NCBI GenBank assembly: GCA_026415615.1
Contig: JAOAGT010000003.1
Location: 39,077 to 103,076 of the forward strand
DNA: 64,000 nucleotides
Direction of reading: 5' to 3'
DNA from: Thermoleophilia bacterium
GTDB lineage: Bacteria; Actinomycetota; Thermoleophilia; RBG-16-64-13
Shown piece after piece: positions 43,703-51,633 of this stretch (positions within the stretch are counted from its first letter, which is position 1; each line of letters starts with the position of its first letter). A program made the translations under genes and the position numbers. The notes under the pieces are model-generated. The model had not been told where the DNA came from. It saw only the letters and a list, made by a program, of their open reading frames with translations, and did not search any database.

Positions 43703-45790
43703 CTAGGACTCCGCAGCCTTACGAGCCTTTGCCTCTTGAATGATCTTCTCCGCCAAATGGGGCGGCACTTCTTCGTAATGGTCGAACTCCATCGTAAACG
43801 ACCCGCGGCCACCCGTGATGGAACGCAGTTGAGGCGCATAGTTGAGCATCTCAGCCAAGGGGACCTGCGCTCTTATGACCTGCATCTCCCCCATTCTCTC
43901 GCTGCCTTGTGGACGGCCACGGCGGCTGGAAAGATCGCCCATAATGTCGCCCATATTCTCTTCGGGCACGATGATCTCCACATTCATGACTGGCTCAAGT
44001 AGCACAGGGTCAGCCTTTGCCATGGCGTTGTTCCAAGCCAGTGAGCCAGCGAGCTTGAAGGCAAGCTCCGAAGAGTCCACCGGATGGTAGGAACCATCGT
44101 AGAGCCTGACCTTAACGTCCACAACCGGGTAGCCGGCCAAAATACCATGCTCCATGGCCTCTAAAATGCCCTTCTCCACTGCAGGGATGAAGTTGCGAGG
44201 AATTGCCCCACCAAAGATGGCATCCTCGAACTGATAACCAGCGCCTCGCGGCAGAGGCTCGATCTCTATCCAGCAGTCGCCAAACTGACCTCGCCCACCG
44301 GTCTGCTTCTTGTGTCTCCCTTGAGCGGAGGCCTTCTTGCGAATCGTCTCTCGATACGGCACCTGTGGGGGATGTAGCTCAACCTCAACCCCAAAGCGCC
44401 GCTTGAGCTTTTCCAAAATGACCTCAACATGAACTTGACTTGTACCGGAGATGAGCATCTCCTTGGTCTGTTGATCAAAGCGAACTTCGATAGCGGGATC
44501 TTCTTCGCTCAAGCGCTTAAGTCCATTACTAACCTTCTCTTCGTCGCCTCTGCTCTTGGGCGTGATGGCGAACGAAATAGCCGGCGGTGGGAACTCGTAG
44601 CGAGGAAAGCGCAGCGGCCTTGAAGGATCGCAGAGCGTGTCGCCCGTCCCTGTGTCCTTTAGCTTGGCTACCGCCACAATATCCCCCGCTCCCGCTTCTT
44701 CGATGGGCTTTGTCTCTTTACCCACCATAAGAAGTATGTTGCCTGTGCGCTCCTTGTCATTGGTGCGTATGTTGAGCAGCTGCGTATCGGTGGCTATCTT
44801 CCCCGAGAAGATACGAATCAGATTTACTCGGCCAGAAAACTGGTCGTAAATGGTCTTGAAGACGAACACAGCGGTCGGAGCGCTGTGATCAGGCGTCACC
44901 TTGATCTCTTCAGCCCCGTCTGCACCGGCATAGGCCACCCGCGGCGGGAACTCTGCCGGAGAGGGGCCGAGCAAGATAAGCTCAAGAAGGCGGTCAGACC
45001 CGATATTCTTGGTCGAACAGACAGGAATGATCGGAGCTATGAGCCCCTGAAGCACAGCCGCCCTGAATGCCCGGGCAAACTCCTCCTCGGATATCTCGTT
45101 TCCTTCCAAGTACTTTTCGAGGAGCGAGTCGTCAGCCTCCACAACCTTCTCAATCAAGGCCTCTCGCGCCTGTTCGGCAGCCTCCCGGAACTCTTCGGGA
45201 ATCACTCCTTCTGTTCCCTTCCCGCTGGTTCCCGAATACTCGTAAGCCTTGCGGGTAATAACGTCCACCACACCCTTAAACCCCTGCTCTTGCCCAATCG
45301 GGATAGCCACCGGGACCGCTTCGTCACCTAGCCGAGACTTGATAGCCTCTACAACCTCCTCAAAATATGCTCGCTCCCGGTCCATCATGTTCACTGCCAA
45401 CACCCGGGCGAGCCGGAGGTCCGTAGCCCGCTTCCAAAGCCTCTCGGTCTGAACCTCGACCTTGCTAACTCCGTTAACCACAACTAGAGCAATCTCAACC
45501 ACCGGCAAGGCGGCAAACGCCTCGTTTATGAATGACGCCTCTCCGGGGGTGTCGATGAGATTGACCTTATGACCGCGCCAGAAAACGTGACCGAGGCCCA
45601 TAGAGATGGTCATCTGTCGCTTAATCTCGTCCTCGTCGTGGTCCATGCTGGTGGTGCCATCTACCACAGACCCAAGACGATTCTTCGCCCCGGTCGTAAA
45701 CAGCAATGCCTCAACGAGTGAGGTCTTTCCTGCTCCGCGGTGTCCAACTACTGCGACATTCCGTATGTTGGCCGGGTCTGCCAGCGCCAT
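43703..45790 (-). CDS. Elongation factor G-like GTPase (FusA2 type)
   Basis: A 695-aa translational GTPase paralogous to EF-G. It has P-loop GHRGAGKT (16-23), switch I region D-H-D-E-D-E-I-K-R-Q-M-T-I-S, G3 D-T-P-G (80-83), then domains II-V with QTGGRGQFGDCWIEIEPL and the C-terminal GRGSFTMEF. The R-Q-M-T-I-S switch and overall form match the EF-G2/FusA2 group (e.g. mycobacterial Rv0120c), not the essential EF-G. The guanine-specificity motif reads N134-M-M-D137 instead of NKxD. The exact role of this group is unresolved. ATG 45790 is the start. It is the last gene of the asp23-to-EF-G row. Confidence 0.88.
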   Translation of the reverse strand: MALADPANIRNVAVVGHRGAGKTSLVEALLFTTGAKNRLGSVVDGTTSMDHDEDEIKRQMTISMGLGHVFWRGHKVNLIDTPGEASFINEAFAALPVVEIALVVVNGVSKVEVQTERLWKRATDLRLARVLAVNMMDRERAYFEEVVEAIKSRLGDEAVPVAIPIGQEQGFKGVVDVITRKAYEYSGTSGKGTEGVIPEEFREAAEQAREALIEKVVEADDSLLEKYLEGNEISEEEFARAFRAAVLQGLIAPIIPVCSTKNIGSDRLLELILLGPSPAEFPPRVAYAGADGAEEIKVTPDHSAPTAVFVFKTIYDQFSGRVNLIRIFSGKIATDTQLLNIRTNDKERTGNILLMVGKETKPIEEAGAGDIVAVAKLKDTGTGDTLCDPSRPLRFPRYEFPPPAISFAITPKSRGDEEKVSNGLKRLSEEDPAIEVRFDQQTKEMLISGTSQVHVEVILEKLKRRFGVEVELHPPQVPYRETIRKKASAQGRHKKQTGGRGQFGDCWIEIEPLPRGAGYQFEDAIFGGAIPRNFIPAVEKGILEAMEHGILAGYPVVDVKVRLYDGSYHPVDSSELAFKLAGSLAWNNAMAKADPVLLEPVMNVEIIVPEENMGDIMGDLSSRRGRPQGSERMGEMQVIRAQVPLAEMLNYAPQLRSITGGRGSFTMEFDHYEEVPPHLAEKIIQEAKARKAAES

Positions 45791-45913
45791 GACTCCTCCT
45801 ACCCTCAGCCCTACACGCTATTTTTCCATCTAGGCCGTTAAGGCCTGACAAGTAAAGGACGCCGCCTCCCGGCAGCGCCCTATAGCTTAAACTCTTTCCA
45901 CCCCTACCGCTGC

Positions 45914-45949
45914 ATCAGCTAGCGCCAGCGTGCGCCGACGCGAGCTGAT
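45914..45949 (-). terminator. Hairpin after the 81-aa gene
   Basis: ATCAGCTAGCG (45914-45924) and CGCGAGCTGAT (45939-45949) pair over 11 positions with one mismatch and a 14-base loop, beginning 12 bases after the stop of the 81-aa gene. No U-tract follows. It is a possible terminator or processing site before the EF-G-like gene. The rest of this 170-base gap shows nothing else clear. Confidence 0.35.
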
Positions 45950-45960
45950 ATCTCAGCCAC

Positions 45961-46206
45961 TCATCCACCTATCTTGAGCTGATAGCGGCGATCCTTCCGA
46001 ATCCAGTTAAGAGCCCCCACGCAGACCGGGAAAATCTCAAGAGCTCCGTCCTTGGCCTCAATGCGAATCAGCTCATAGTCGCGATAGTAAACCTTGGCTG
46101 GCCCCGAAATGCTCTGTATTGTCGTGGTGCGCATGCTGTCGTCGGCAGACTGTATCGGGCTAATCAAACTAACTAGTACTTCTCCCTCTTGCACCACAAT
46201 CTGCAT
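45961..46206 (-). CDS. Small protein of unknown function between rpmF and the EF-G-like gene
   Basis: An 81-aa protein, unrecognised. It is rich in beta-type residues (MQIVVQEGEVLVSLISP, then VYYRDYELIRIEAKD and ALEIFPVCVGALNWI), with no membrane segment and one Cys. ATG 46206 has GAGGACG upstream, and spacing to rpmF is 46 bases on the same strand, so I regard it as a real gene. It could be a small beta-barrel protein; no function is proposed. Confidence 0.65.
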   Translation of the reverse strand: MQIVVQEGEVLVSLISPIQSADDSMRTTTIQSISGPAKVYYRDYELIRIEAKDGALEIFPVCVGALNWIRKDRRYQLKIGG

Positions 46207-46252
46207 ACGTCCTCGCCTTCAGCTGGAGCCTTGTTCCCCGGAGGTACCCAAA

Positions 46253-46435
46253 CTACTCTTCTTCTGTCTTTATGACTTGACGTCCCTTGTACGTGCCGCA
46301 GTTAGGACAGACCCGGTGCGGCAACTTGGGACTATGGCATTGGGGACAGAGAATAAACCGGGGAGCTTCGCAAGCATGAGTGGCCCGCCGTGAATCTCGG
46401 CGAGCACGCGATGTCTTTCTCTTAGGTACACCCAT
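46253..46435 (-). CDS. rpmF: 50S ribosomal protein L32
   Basis: A 60-aa protein with the L32 start M-G-V-P-K-R-K-T-S-R-A-R-R and a zinc ribbon of the C-x2-C...C-x2-C type (CPQC and CPNC), i.e. the zinc-containing form. It follows DUF177, the usual arrangement. The normal downstream partners plsX and rnc are absent here. Confidence 0.96.
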   Translation of the reverse strand: MGVPKRKTSRARRDSRRATHACEAPRFILCPQCHSPKLPHRVCPNCGTYKGRQVIKTEEE

Positions 46436-46496
46436 CTCTTACCTTTCTCTCTTTCCGCAGAAAACCTAGCGTTTTTACCTTATTGTGCGCAAGATT

Positions 46497-47015
46497 TCAA
46501 GCTTCCCGGTCCTCGTGCAAGCCAAGCTCTAGCAAGCGCGCCCACCGCACATCAATAACTTCGTGCTCGCATAGGCATGGTCCCTGATTTAGATCATGTC
46601 CGCAGTGCGGACAAAGCCCCCTGCATTCAGGCGAGCACAGCACGTGCTGTGGTACTGCTAAGACCACCGCCTCGCGAGCGAGACCAGCCACGTCAACGAT
46701 CAGCCCCTGAATGAAGGCGCTCAATTCCGACTCAGGCCAGCCGTCCTTAGCGGAGGGAGCAAATTCCTGCTGAGTCACTTGCACATCAAAAACCGTCTCG
46801 TGCAGGCAGCGCATGCAGGGACCGTAGACAGTTGCTTCAGCGGTCACATTGACAAGAAAACCGCCCACTACCCGTTCAATATCCAAGGTGACGCCATCAT
46901 GCAGCAGGACCTGATAGTCAACGCCACCCTGAACCACCGGAGCAATATCGAGAAAATACGTCTGCTCGAAGTGCTCTCCGGTTCTGAGACACAGATCACT
47001 TAGATTTAGAAACAC
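46497..47015 (-). CDS. DUF177 (YceD) protein with zinc cysteines
   Basis: A 172-aa member of DUF177, the family encoded before rpmF in most bacteria and linked to rRNA/ribosome assembly. Conserved C-M-R-C lies at about residue 67 and C-P-H-C with flanking CSPEC near 130-145, suggesting a bound zinc. GTG 47015 has GGGAG upstream. It lies eight bases after the SepIVA-like gene, as in mycobacteria (Rv2927c-Rv2926c). Confidence 0.88.
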   Translation of the reverse strand: MFLNLSDLCLRTGEHFEQTYFLDIAPVVQGGVDYQVLLHDGVTLDIERVVGGFLVNVTAEATVYGPCMRCLHETVFDVQVTQQEFAPSAKDGWPESELSAFIQGLIVDVAGLAREAVVLAVPQHVLCSPECRGLCPHCGHDLNQGPCLCEHEVIDVRWARLLELGLHEDREA

Positions 47016-47023
47016 TTCTCTCC

Positions 47024-47491
47024 CTACGTACGTTCCCTATTTGCCGCTTGACCAGCGCGCAGACGCTCGCGACCGCGCTGCACCGCGGCAAGGAACTTAT
47101 CCAAATTCATTTCGAGCGTTCTTAGAATTTCGTCTGCGTAGTCCTCTGCGCCGAGTCTTATCTCCCTTTCCCGAGCTTCAGCCGCGCGGATGATTTCCTC
47201 AGCTTGACGCTGCGCCCGCTTGACTATTTCTTGCTCGCTCGCCAGGCGCGCAGCCTCTTCTCTTGCTTCGGCCAGAATGCGCTCTGCTTCTTCTTTAGCT
47301 TCCTGGAGCATCTCCTGACGCTCCTTTACAATCCAGCGCGCTTGCTTGATCTCCTCCGGGATAGTAGCTCGCATCTGATCCAGCAAGTCGTAGATCTCAT
47401 CCCGGTTGATCATAACCTTGTCAGTCATCGGGAAGGTGCTCGCGCTGTGGACAAGGTCGTCCAGCTTGTCGATCAGAACCAGAACATCCAT
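47024..47491 (-). CDS. DivIVA-like coiled-coil protein, probable short SepIVA homologue
   Basis: A 155-aa protein. An N-terminal part (about 1-45) reads L-I-D-K-L-D-D-L-V, then P-M-T-D and R-D-E-I-Y-D-L-L-D-Q-M. It is followed by a long alanine/glutamate coiled coil (ERQEMLQEAKEEAERILAEA). The end is YADEILRTLEMNLDKFLAAVQRGRERLR. This layout resembles mycobacterial SepIVA, a division and polar-growth protein, from my memory of its sequence, but with a shorter coil. The neighbour order with DUF177 is the same. ATP synthase b-like annotations of such coils are usually misleading. It is two bases from coaD. Confidence 0.65.
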   Translation of the reverse strand: MDVLVLIDKLDDLVHSASTFPMTDKVMINRDEIYDLLDQMRATIPEEIKQARWIVKERQEMLQEAKEEAERILAEAREEAARLASEQEIVKRAQRQAEEIIRAAEAREREIRLGAEDYADEILRTLEMNLDKFLAAVQRGRERLRAGQAANRERT

Positions 47492-47493
47492 CC

Positions 47494-47985
47494 TCAGGCC
47501 TCCGCGGATCCGTACATCTCAGCAAAGCGACGCTCTACTACTTCCGGAACCAGATCGCTGACGCACCCGCCGTACTTCGCGATTTCCTTCACCCCACTAG
47601 AACTCAAGAAGGAATACTCGGGAGACGCCATAAGGTACATCGTCTCCAGTTCTGGGTCTAGTTTTCGGTTGAGCTGCGCCATTTGGAATTCGTATTCAAA
47701 ATCGGTCATGGCGCGCAGGCCCTTGACCAAGACGCTCGCCCCCACTTCGCGGGCAAGCTTGACCAGCAAGCCCCGCAGCACAACCACCCTTACGTTCGGC
47801 AAATGCTTGGTTGATTCCTCTAGAAAATACAGCCGGTCTTCCAGGCTGAACAGAGTGGTCTTGCGGTAGGGATCATCCACTACCGCCACTACCACCTGGT
47901 CAAAAATCGCGCTGCACCGCGTGATCACATCGAGATGACCAACAGTCACTGGGTCATATGTGCCGGGACACAGTGCCGTTTTCAC
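47494..47985 (-). CDS. coaD: Phosphopantetheine adenylyltransferase
   Basis: Penultimate step of coenzyme A synthesis. The 163-aa nucleotidyltransferase has CPGTYDPVTVGHLDVI with the T/HxGH motif, KGLRAMTDFEYEFQMA and SSSGVKEIAKYGG, all diagnostic of CoaD. ATG 47985 overlaps rsmD by four bases; rsmD-coaD adjacency is widespread. Confidence 0.95.
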   Translation of the reverse strand: MKTALCPGTYDPVTVGHLDVITRCSAIFDQVVVAVVDDPYRKTTLFSLEDRLYFLEESTKHLPNVRVVVLRGLLVKLAREVGASVLVKGLRAMTDFEYEFQMAQLNRKLDPELETMYLMASPEYSFLSSSGVKEIAKYGGCVSDLVPEVVERRFAEMYGSAEA

Positions 47986-48554
47986 ACACCACTCCTTCCA
48001 AACCGAATCATGGTGACCCTGGTGCTGCCGTATATGCGGTCAAAGACAGGAGTCCCCCCCATTGTGGGCCGCAACGCACGATCGCTTTCCACGACCACGA
48101 GCCCATTTGCCGAAAGCAGTGCAGGCAGAAACGGCGAAAGCGTCTTTTCCACCTGGTCAAGCATTCTATAGGGTGGATCAATAAACAGCAAATCGAACTC
48201 CTCCTGTCTTTGCAGCAAAGCTCTTACAGCATCATGATACCCCACTACCAAAAGCTGAGATTTTTCTTGGAACCCCAGCATCCATATGTTCTCTCTAAGA
48301 ACATCGGCCACTCTCGGATCTGCCTCTACAAATACTGAGCGGGCGGCCCCACGGGACAAAGCCTCCAATCCGAGGGCCCCGGTGCCGGCAAACAAGTCCA
48401 AAACAGACAAGCCCGTCACCGAGCCAAGAACATCAAAAATAGCCTCTCTTACTTTCTCGCTAGTCGGCCTAACTCCTCCGCCAGGTACTTTAAGGCGGTG
48501 GCCTTTACGCAGTCCCGCCACAATCCGTATCCTACCAGGGGCACGCGCGCTCAT
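47982..48554 (-). CDS. rsmD: 16S rRNA (guanine966-N2)-methyltransferase RsmD
   Basis: A 190-aa Rossmann methyltransferase acting on the 30S subunit. It begins with IRIVAGLRKGHRLKVPGG-type residues. It has R-P-T-S-E-K-V-R-E-A-I-F-D, the SAM loop DLFAGTGALGLEALSRG and the catalytic F-I-D-P-P-Y. ATG 48554 overlaps recG by four bases. Confidence 0.94.
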   Translation of the reverse strand: MSARAPGRIRIVAGLRKGHRLKVPGGGVRPTSEKVREAIFDVLGSVTGLSVLDLFAGTGALGLEALSRGAARSVFVEADPRVADVLRENIWMLGFQEKSQLLVVGYHDAVRALLQRQEEFDLLFIDPPYRMLDQVEKTLSPFLPALLSANGLVVVESDRALRPTMGGTPVFDRIYGSTRVTMIRFGRSGV

Positions 48555-50740
48555 ACGCGTTCCATCCAGGCGATCTTCTCCCCAAATCTGTTCTTAGCCG
48601 CCTCTAAAAGCTGCTCAAGCCTTGTTTGCCAACCGGGCTCTCCACTTCGAGCCAGCAACCTTACCGCTTCTACACGTGCTTCCTCAAGCAGCTGCCGGTC
48701 TCTAATAAGCGAAGCGACCTCCAAGTCGCCCATTCCCGATTGCCGTTCGCCAAAGAGTTGGCCCTCGCCCCGCGCCAGGAGGTCGGCTTCCGCTAAAGCA
48801 AAACCATTGCTTGTGCGGGCGAAGAGAGCAAGCCGCTCCAAAGCTGGATCGTCGTCATCCTCAATAAGAAGGAAACAGTACGATTGCTCAGCCCCCCGTC
48901 CAACTCGCCCCCGCAGCTGATGAAGTTGAGATAGTCCAAAACGTCTTGCCCCCATTATTACCATGCAGGTCGCGTTCGGCACGTCGACCCCCACCTCGAT
49001 CACCGAGGTACTTACCAGCACATCCGCTTGCCCCTGAGCAAATGAAGCCATCACCGAAGCCTTTTCGGCGGCAGGGAGTTGGCCGTGGAGCAAGAGAAGG
49101 CGAAAGCCATCCAATTCTCCGTGAGAAAGCTCCTCAAAGGTCTTGCAGGCTGAGGCAGCTTGAAGCGATTCGCTTTCTTCGATAAGCGGGCACACCACAT
49201 AGGCTTGCCGACCAGCCCGCAGCTCCCTGCGCACAAACTCCCACATACGCGCTTCAGACGTCGGGAAGACCAGCCTAGTACGGACTGGGATGCGGCCCGA
49301 AGGCATCTCGTCAAGTACACTTACGTCCAGGTCACCGTAAATGGTTAAGCTCAGAGTCCGGGGTATGGGAGTAGCTGACATGTGCAAGGTGTGAGGCCAA
49401 AAACCAGAGGTTGCCTCAGAGGCGACTATGGCCTCTCGCTGTCTCACTCCGAACCGATGCTGTTCATCGACCACAACCACCCGCAGATCACGAAACTGTA
49501 CACCCTCTTGGATGAGAGCATGAGTGCCCACCACAATGTCTAATTCACCTTGAGAAAGAGCTGTTAGGACCGCCTTCCTTTCGTTGGTCGACTGCCCGCC
49601 CTTTAATAACCCCACTCTCACCCCGAGAGAGCACAGCTGTTCTGTTAGGCGCACAAAATGCTGCTCAGCCAGGACCTCCGTGGGAGCCATCAGCGCCCCT
49701 TGTGCTCCTTGCTCGACTGCACGCAATAGGCAATACGTCGCCACCATCGTCTTTCCAGACCCTACATCGCCGTGCAACAGCCTGCACATCGGCACGTCCC
49801 GCCCTAAATCCCGGTCAATCTCCGCAATCGCCCGCAGTTGAGCCCTGGTCGGAGTGTATGGAAGGCTGGCCAGAAACTGGCGGGCAAGACCACGACTCGC
49901 TCCCAAAGGGCGAGCCCTTCTTCGACTTTGTTTGAGCCTTCGCTGCTCCAGCACCGCAAGTTGCAGCAACAAGAGCTCTTCGAACGCTAAACGCTCGCGC
50001 GCGCGTTTTGCCTCGTCGAGGCTGGTGGGAAAGTGGCAGGCAAGAATAGCTTCCTTCTTTCCCGGATAACGCCGTTTTGCTAGCAAAAAGGCGGGGAGCG
50101 GGTCGGTTAGATGGGCAGCCTCACGCGCCGCCTCATGCACCAGGGTACGAATGAGCCGGACACTGACATCGGCCGTACTTGGATACACTGGGATGAGGCC
50201 GAGCACATGGCGACTCTTACCGTCCTCGCTCAGAACCTCATGAGTACGGACCAAGAACATGGGCATTCCTCGTCGCCGGCGCAAAACTCCTCGAATTAAA
50301 AGTTCGGGCTTCTCTTTGAAGACTTCCTCAAGGTATGTCTGGTTATACCAAATGGCAACAAGACTTCCCGTGTCGTCTGCCACCAGAGCTTCGAGAGCCC
50401 TTACTCCCCGACGAGCGGTTTCTCGCACCGTAAACGACTGCACTCTGACTTTAAGAGCACACTCTTCGCCGAAAGAGACGCTTGCTACGGGGACGAGTCG
50501 CGATGGTGACTCGTGTCTGAACGGGAGGTACAGCAAGAGATCGCCTACCGTCTGTATCCCAAGCCGTCCCAACTTACGCTCAGTACGCGCGCCAACGCCG
50601 CGAAGTGTGCGGACAGGCTCTTGTAGGCGAGATGGGCTAATGCCTGCCTTAGTCGTCTTGGGAAGGTCCAGAACTTGGTCAGCCTGGCTAGTCCCGCTCC
50701 CAAGGGGGTAGCGAAGCATACCCCGCATGTATTTGCTCAT
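48551..50740 (-). CDS. recG: ATP-dependent DNA helicase RecG
   Basis: A 729-aa replication-fork reversal helicase. The N-terminal wedge has VGARTERKLGRLGIQTVGDLLLYLPFRHE, and an OB domain spans about 80-180. The helicase core has Walker A G-D-V-G-S-G-K-T, motif II V-V-D-E-Q-H-R-F-G-V, T-P-I-P-R-T-L and VGRGAEQSYC-type motif VI. ATG 50740 overlaps fakB by four bases. Confidence 0.95.
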   Translation of the reverse strand: MSKYMRGMLRYPLGSGTSQADQVLDLPKTTKAGISPSRLQEPVRTLRGVGARTERKLGRLGIQTVGDLLLYLPFRHESPSRLVPVASVSFGEECALKVRVQSFTVRETARRGVRALEALVADDTGSLVAIWYNQTYLEEVFKEKPELLIRGVLRRRRGMPMFLVRTHEVLSEDGKSRHVLGLIPVYPSTADVSVRLIRTLVHEAAREAAHLTDPLPAFLLAKRRYPGKKEAILACHFPTSLDEAKRARERLAFEELLLLQLAVLEQRRLKQSRRRARPLGASRGLARQFLASLPYTPTRAQLRAIAEIDRDLGRDVPMCRLLHGDVGSGKTMVATYCLLRAVEQGAQGALMAPTEVLAEQHFVRLTEQLCSLGVRVGLLKGGQSTNERKAVLTALSQGELDIVVGTHALIQEGVQFRDLRVVVVDEQHRFGVRQREAIVASEATSGFWPHTLHMSATPIPRTLSLTIYGDLDVSVLDEMPSGRIPVRTRLVFPTSEARMWEFVRRELRAGRQAYVVCPLIEESESLQAASACKTFEELSHGELDGFRLLLLHGQLPAAEKASVMASFAQGQADVLVSTSVIEVGVDVPNATCMVIMGARRFGLSQLHQLRGRVGRGAEQSYCFLLIEDDDDPALERLALFARTSNGFALAEADLLARGEGQLFGERQSGMGDLEVASLIRDRQLLEEARVEAVRLLARSGEPGWQTRLEQLLEAAKNRFGEKIAWMERV

Positions 50741-51594
50741 TCTTGAATAAAAGAAAGGGATACTGCCTTGGGTCCTACGTAGGTACCGATAACCGCCCCC
50801 ACCACGCTGGTCAAACGAATGTGGACTTCCCGCTCCGTGACAGCCTCTACAAGCTCCCTAAGCTGTGTCACCACCGGCTCGTTTAGACCGTGTGACAAAC
50901 TGGCGTATATTGGGCGCCCAGACACCGTGTTGGCAATCATGCCCTCGACCATCGCCTCCAGGGCCTGACGAACGCCGCGCACCTTCTTGTACACATCGAT
51001 TACGCCCTCTTCGATGATGAGCACCGGCTTGATGTTGAGGAGAGTTCCTACCAGATGAGCGGCTCGCCCTATCCGGCCCCCCTTGTAAAGCTGGTCAAGA
51101 GTGGTGGGAAGAAAGTAGAAGACCTTGTTTTTCAAGAAATGCTGGATATATGCCTCAAACTCTTCTTCTTCTACCCCCCGATCAACCCTTTCCAACATTC
51201 GATCGACTAACAACGAAATCCCCCCGGTGGCAAGCTGAGAGTCCACCACGCGCACTCCACCAACCTGCTCTGCAGCGGCTTCAGCACTGAGGCATGTCCC
51301 GCTAAACTTGCTGCTTAGGTGGACAGAGTACACGCGCTCATACTTCTCGCGCAGCTTCTTAAAATGCTCGACAAAAACACCTGTGGACGGTTGCGAAGTC
51401 CGTGGTAACTCAGGAGCCCTAGCCAGACGCTCGTAAAACTCTTCAGGCTTGAGGTCTACCCAGTCAAGAAAGCTTTCGTCTCCAAAGTAGACAGTGAGCG
51501 GCACCATCGTGATATTCGGATCTTGCGCCAGATAGTCGGGCAGATCCGCCGTTGAGTCTACTACTATGGCCGTAGTTTCGCGGTTGATGATCAC
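50737..51594 (-). CDS. fakB: DegV-family fatty-acid-binding protein (FakB-like)
   Basis: A 285-aa DegV protein that binds a fatty acid and presents it to the kinase FakA. It has the DegV start A-I-V-V-D-S-T-A-D-L-P and T-S-Q-P-S-T-G at about 82-88. Further signatures are the S-S-K-F-S-G-T segment, TLDQLYKGGRIGRAAHLVGTLL and SHGLNEPVV. GTG 51594 lies behind GGAGGAGGG. The adjacent kinase gene, 39 bases upstream, supports the assignment. Confidence 0.85.
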   Translation of the reverse strand: MIINRETTAIVVDSTADLPDYLAQDPNITMVPLTVYFGDESFLDWVDLKPEEFYERLARAPELPRTSQPSTGVFVEHFKKLREKYERVYSVHLSSKFSGTCLSAEAAAEQVGGVRVVDSQLATGGISLLVDRMLERVDRGVEEEEFEAYIQHFLKNKVFYFLPTTLDQLYKGGRIGRAAHLVGTLLNIKPVLIIEEGVIDVYKKVRGVRQALEAMVEGMIANTVSGRPIYASLSHGLNEPVVTQLRELVEAVTEREVHIRLTSVVGAVIGTYVGPKAVSLSFIQE

Positions 51595-51633
51595 CTGTTT
51601 CCCTCCTCCCCCAAATGGCGCTTTCCCAGAGCG

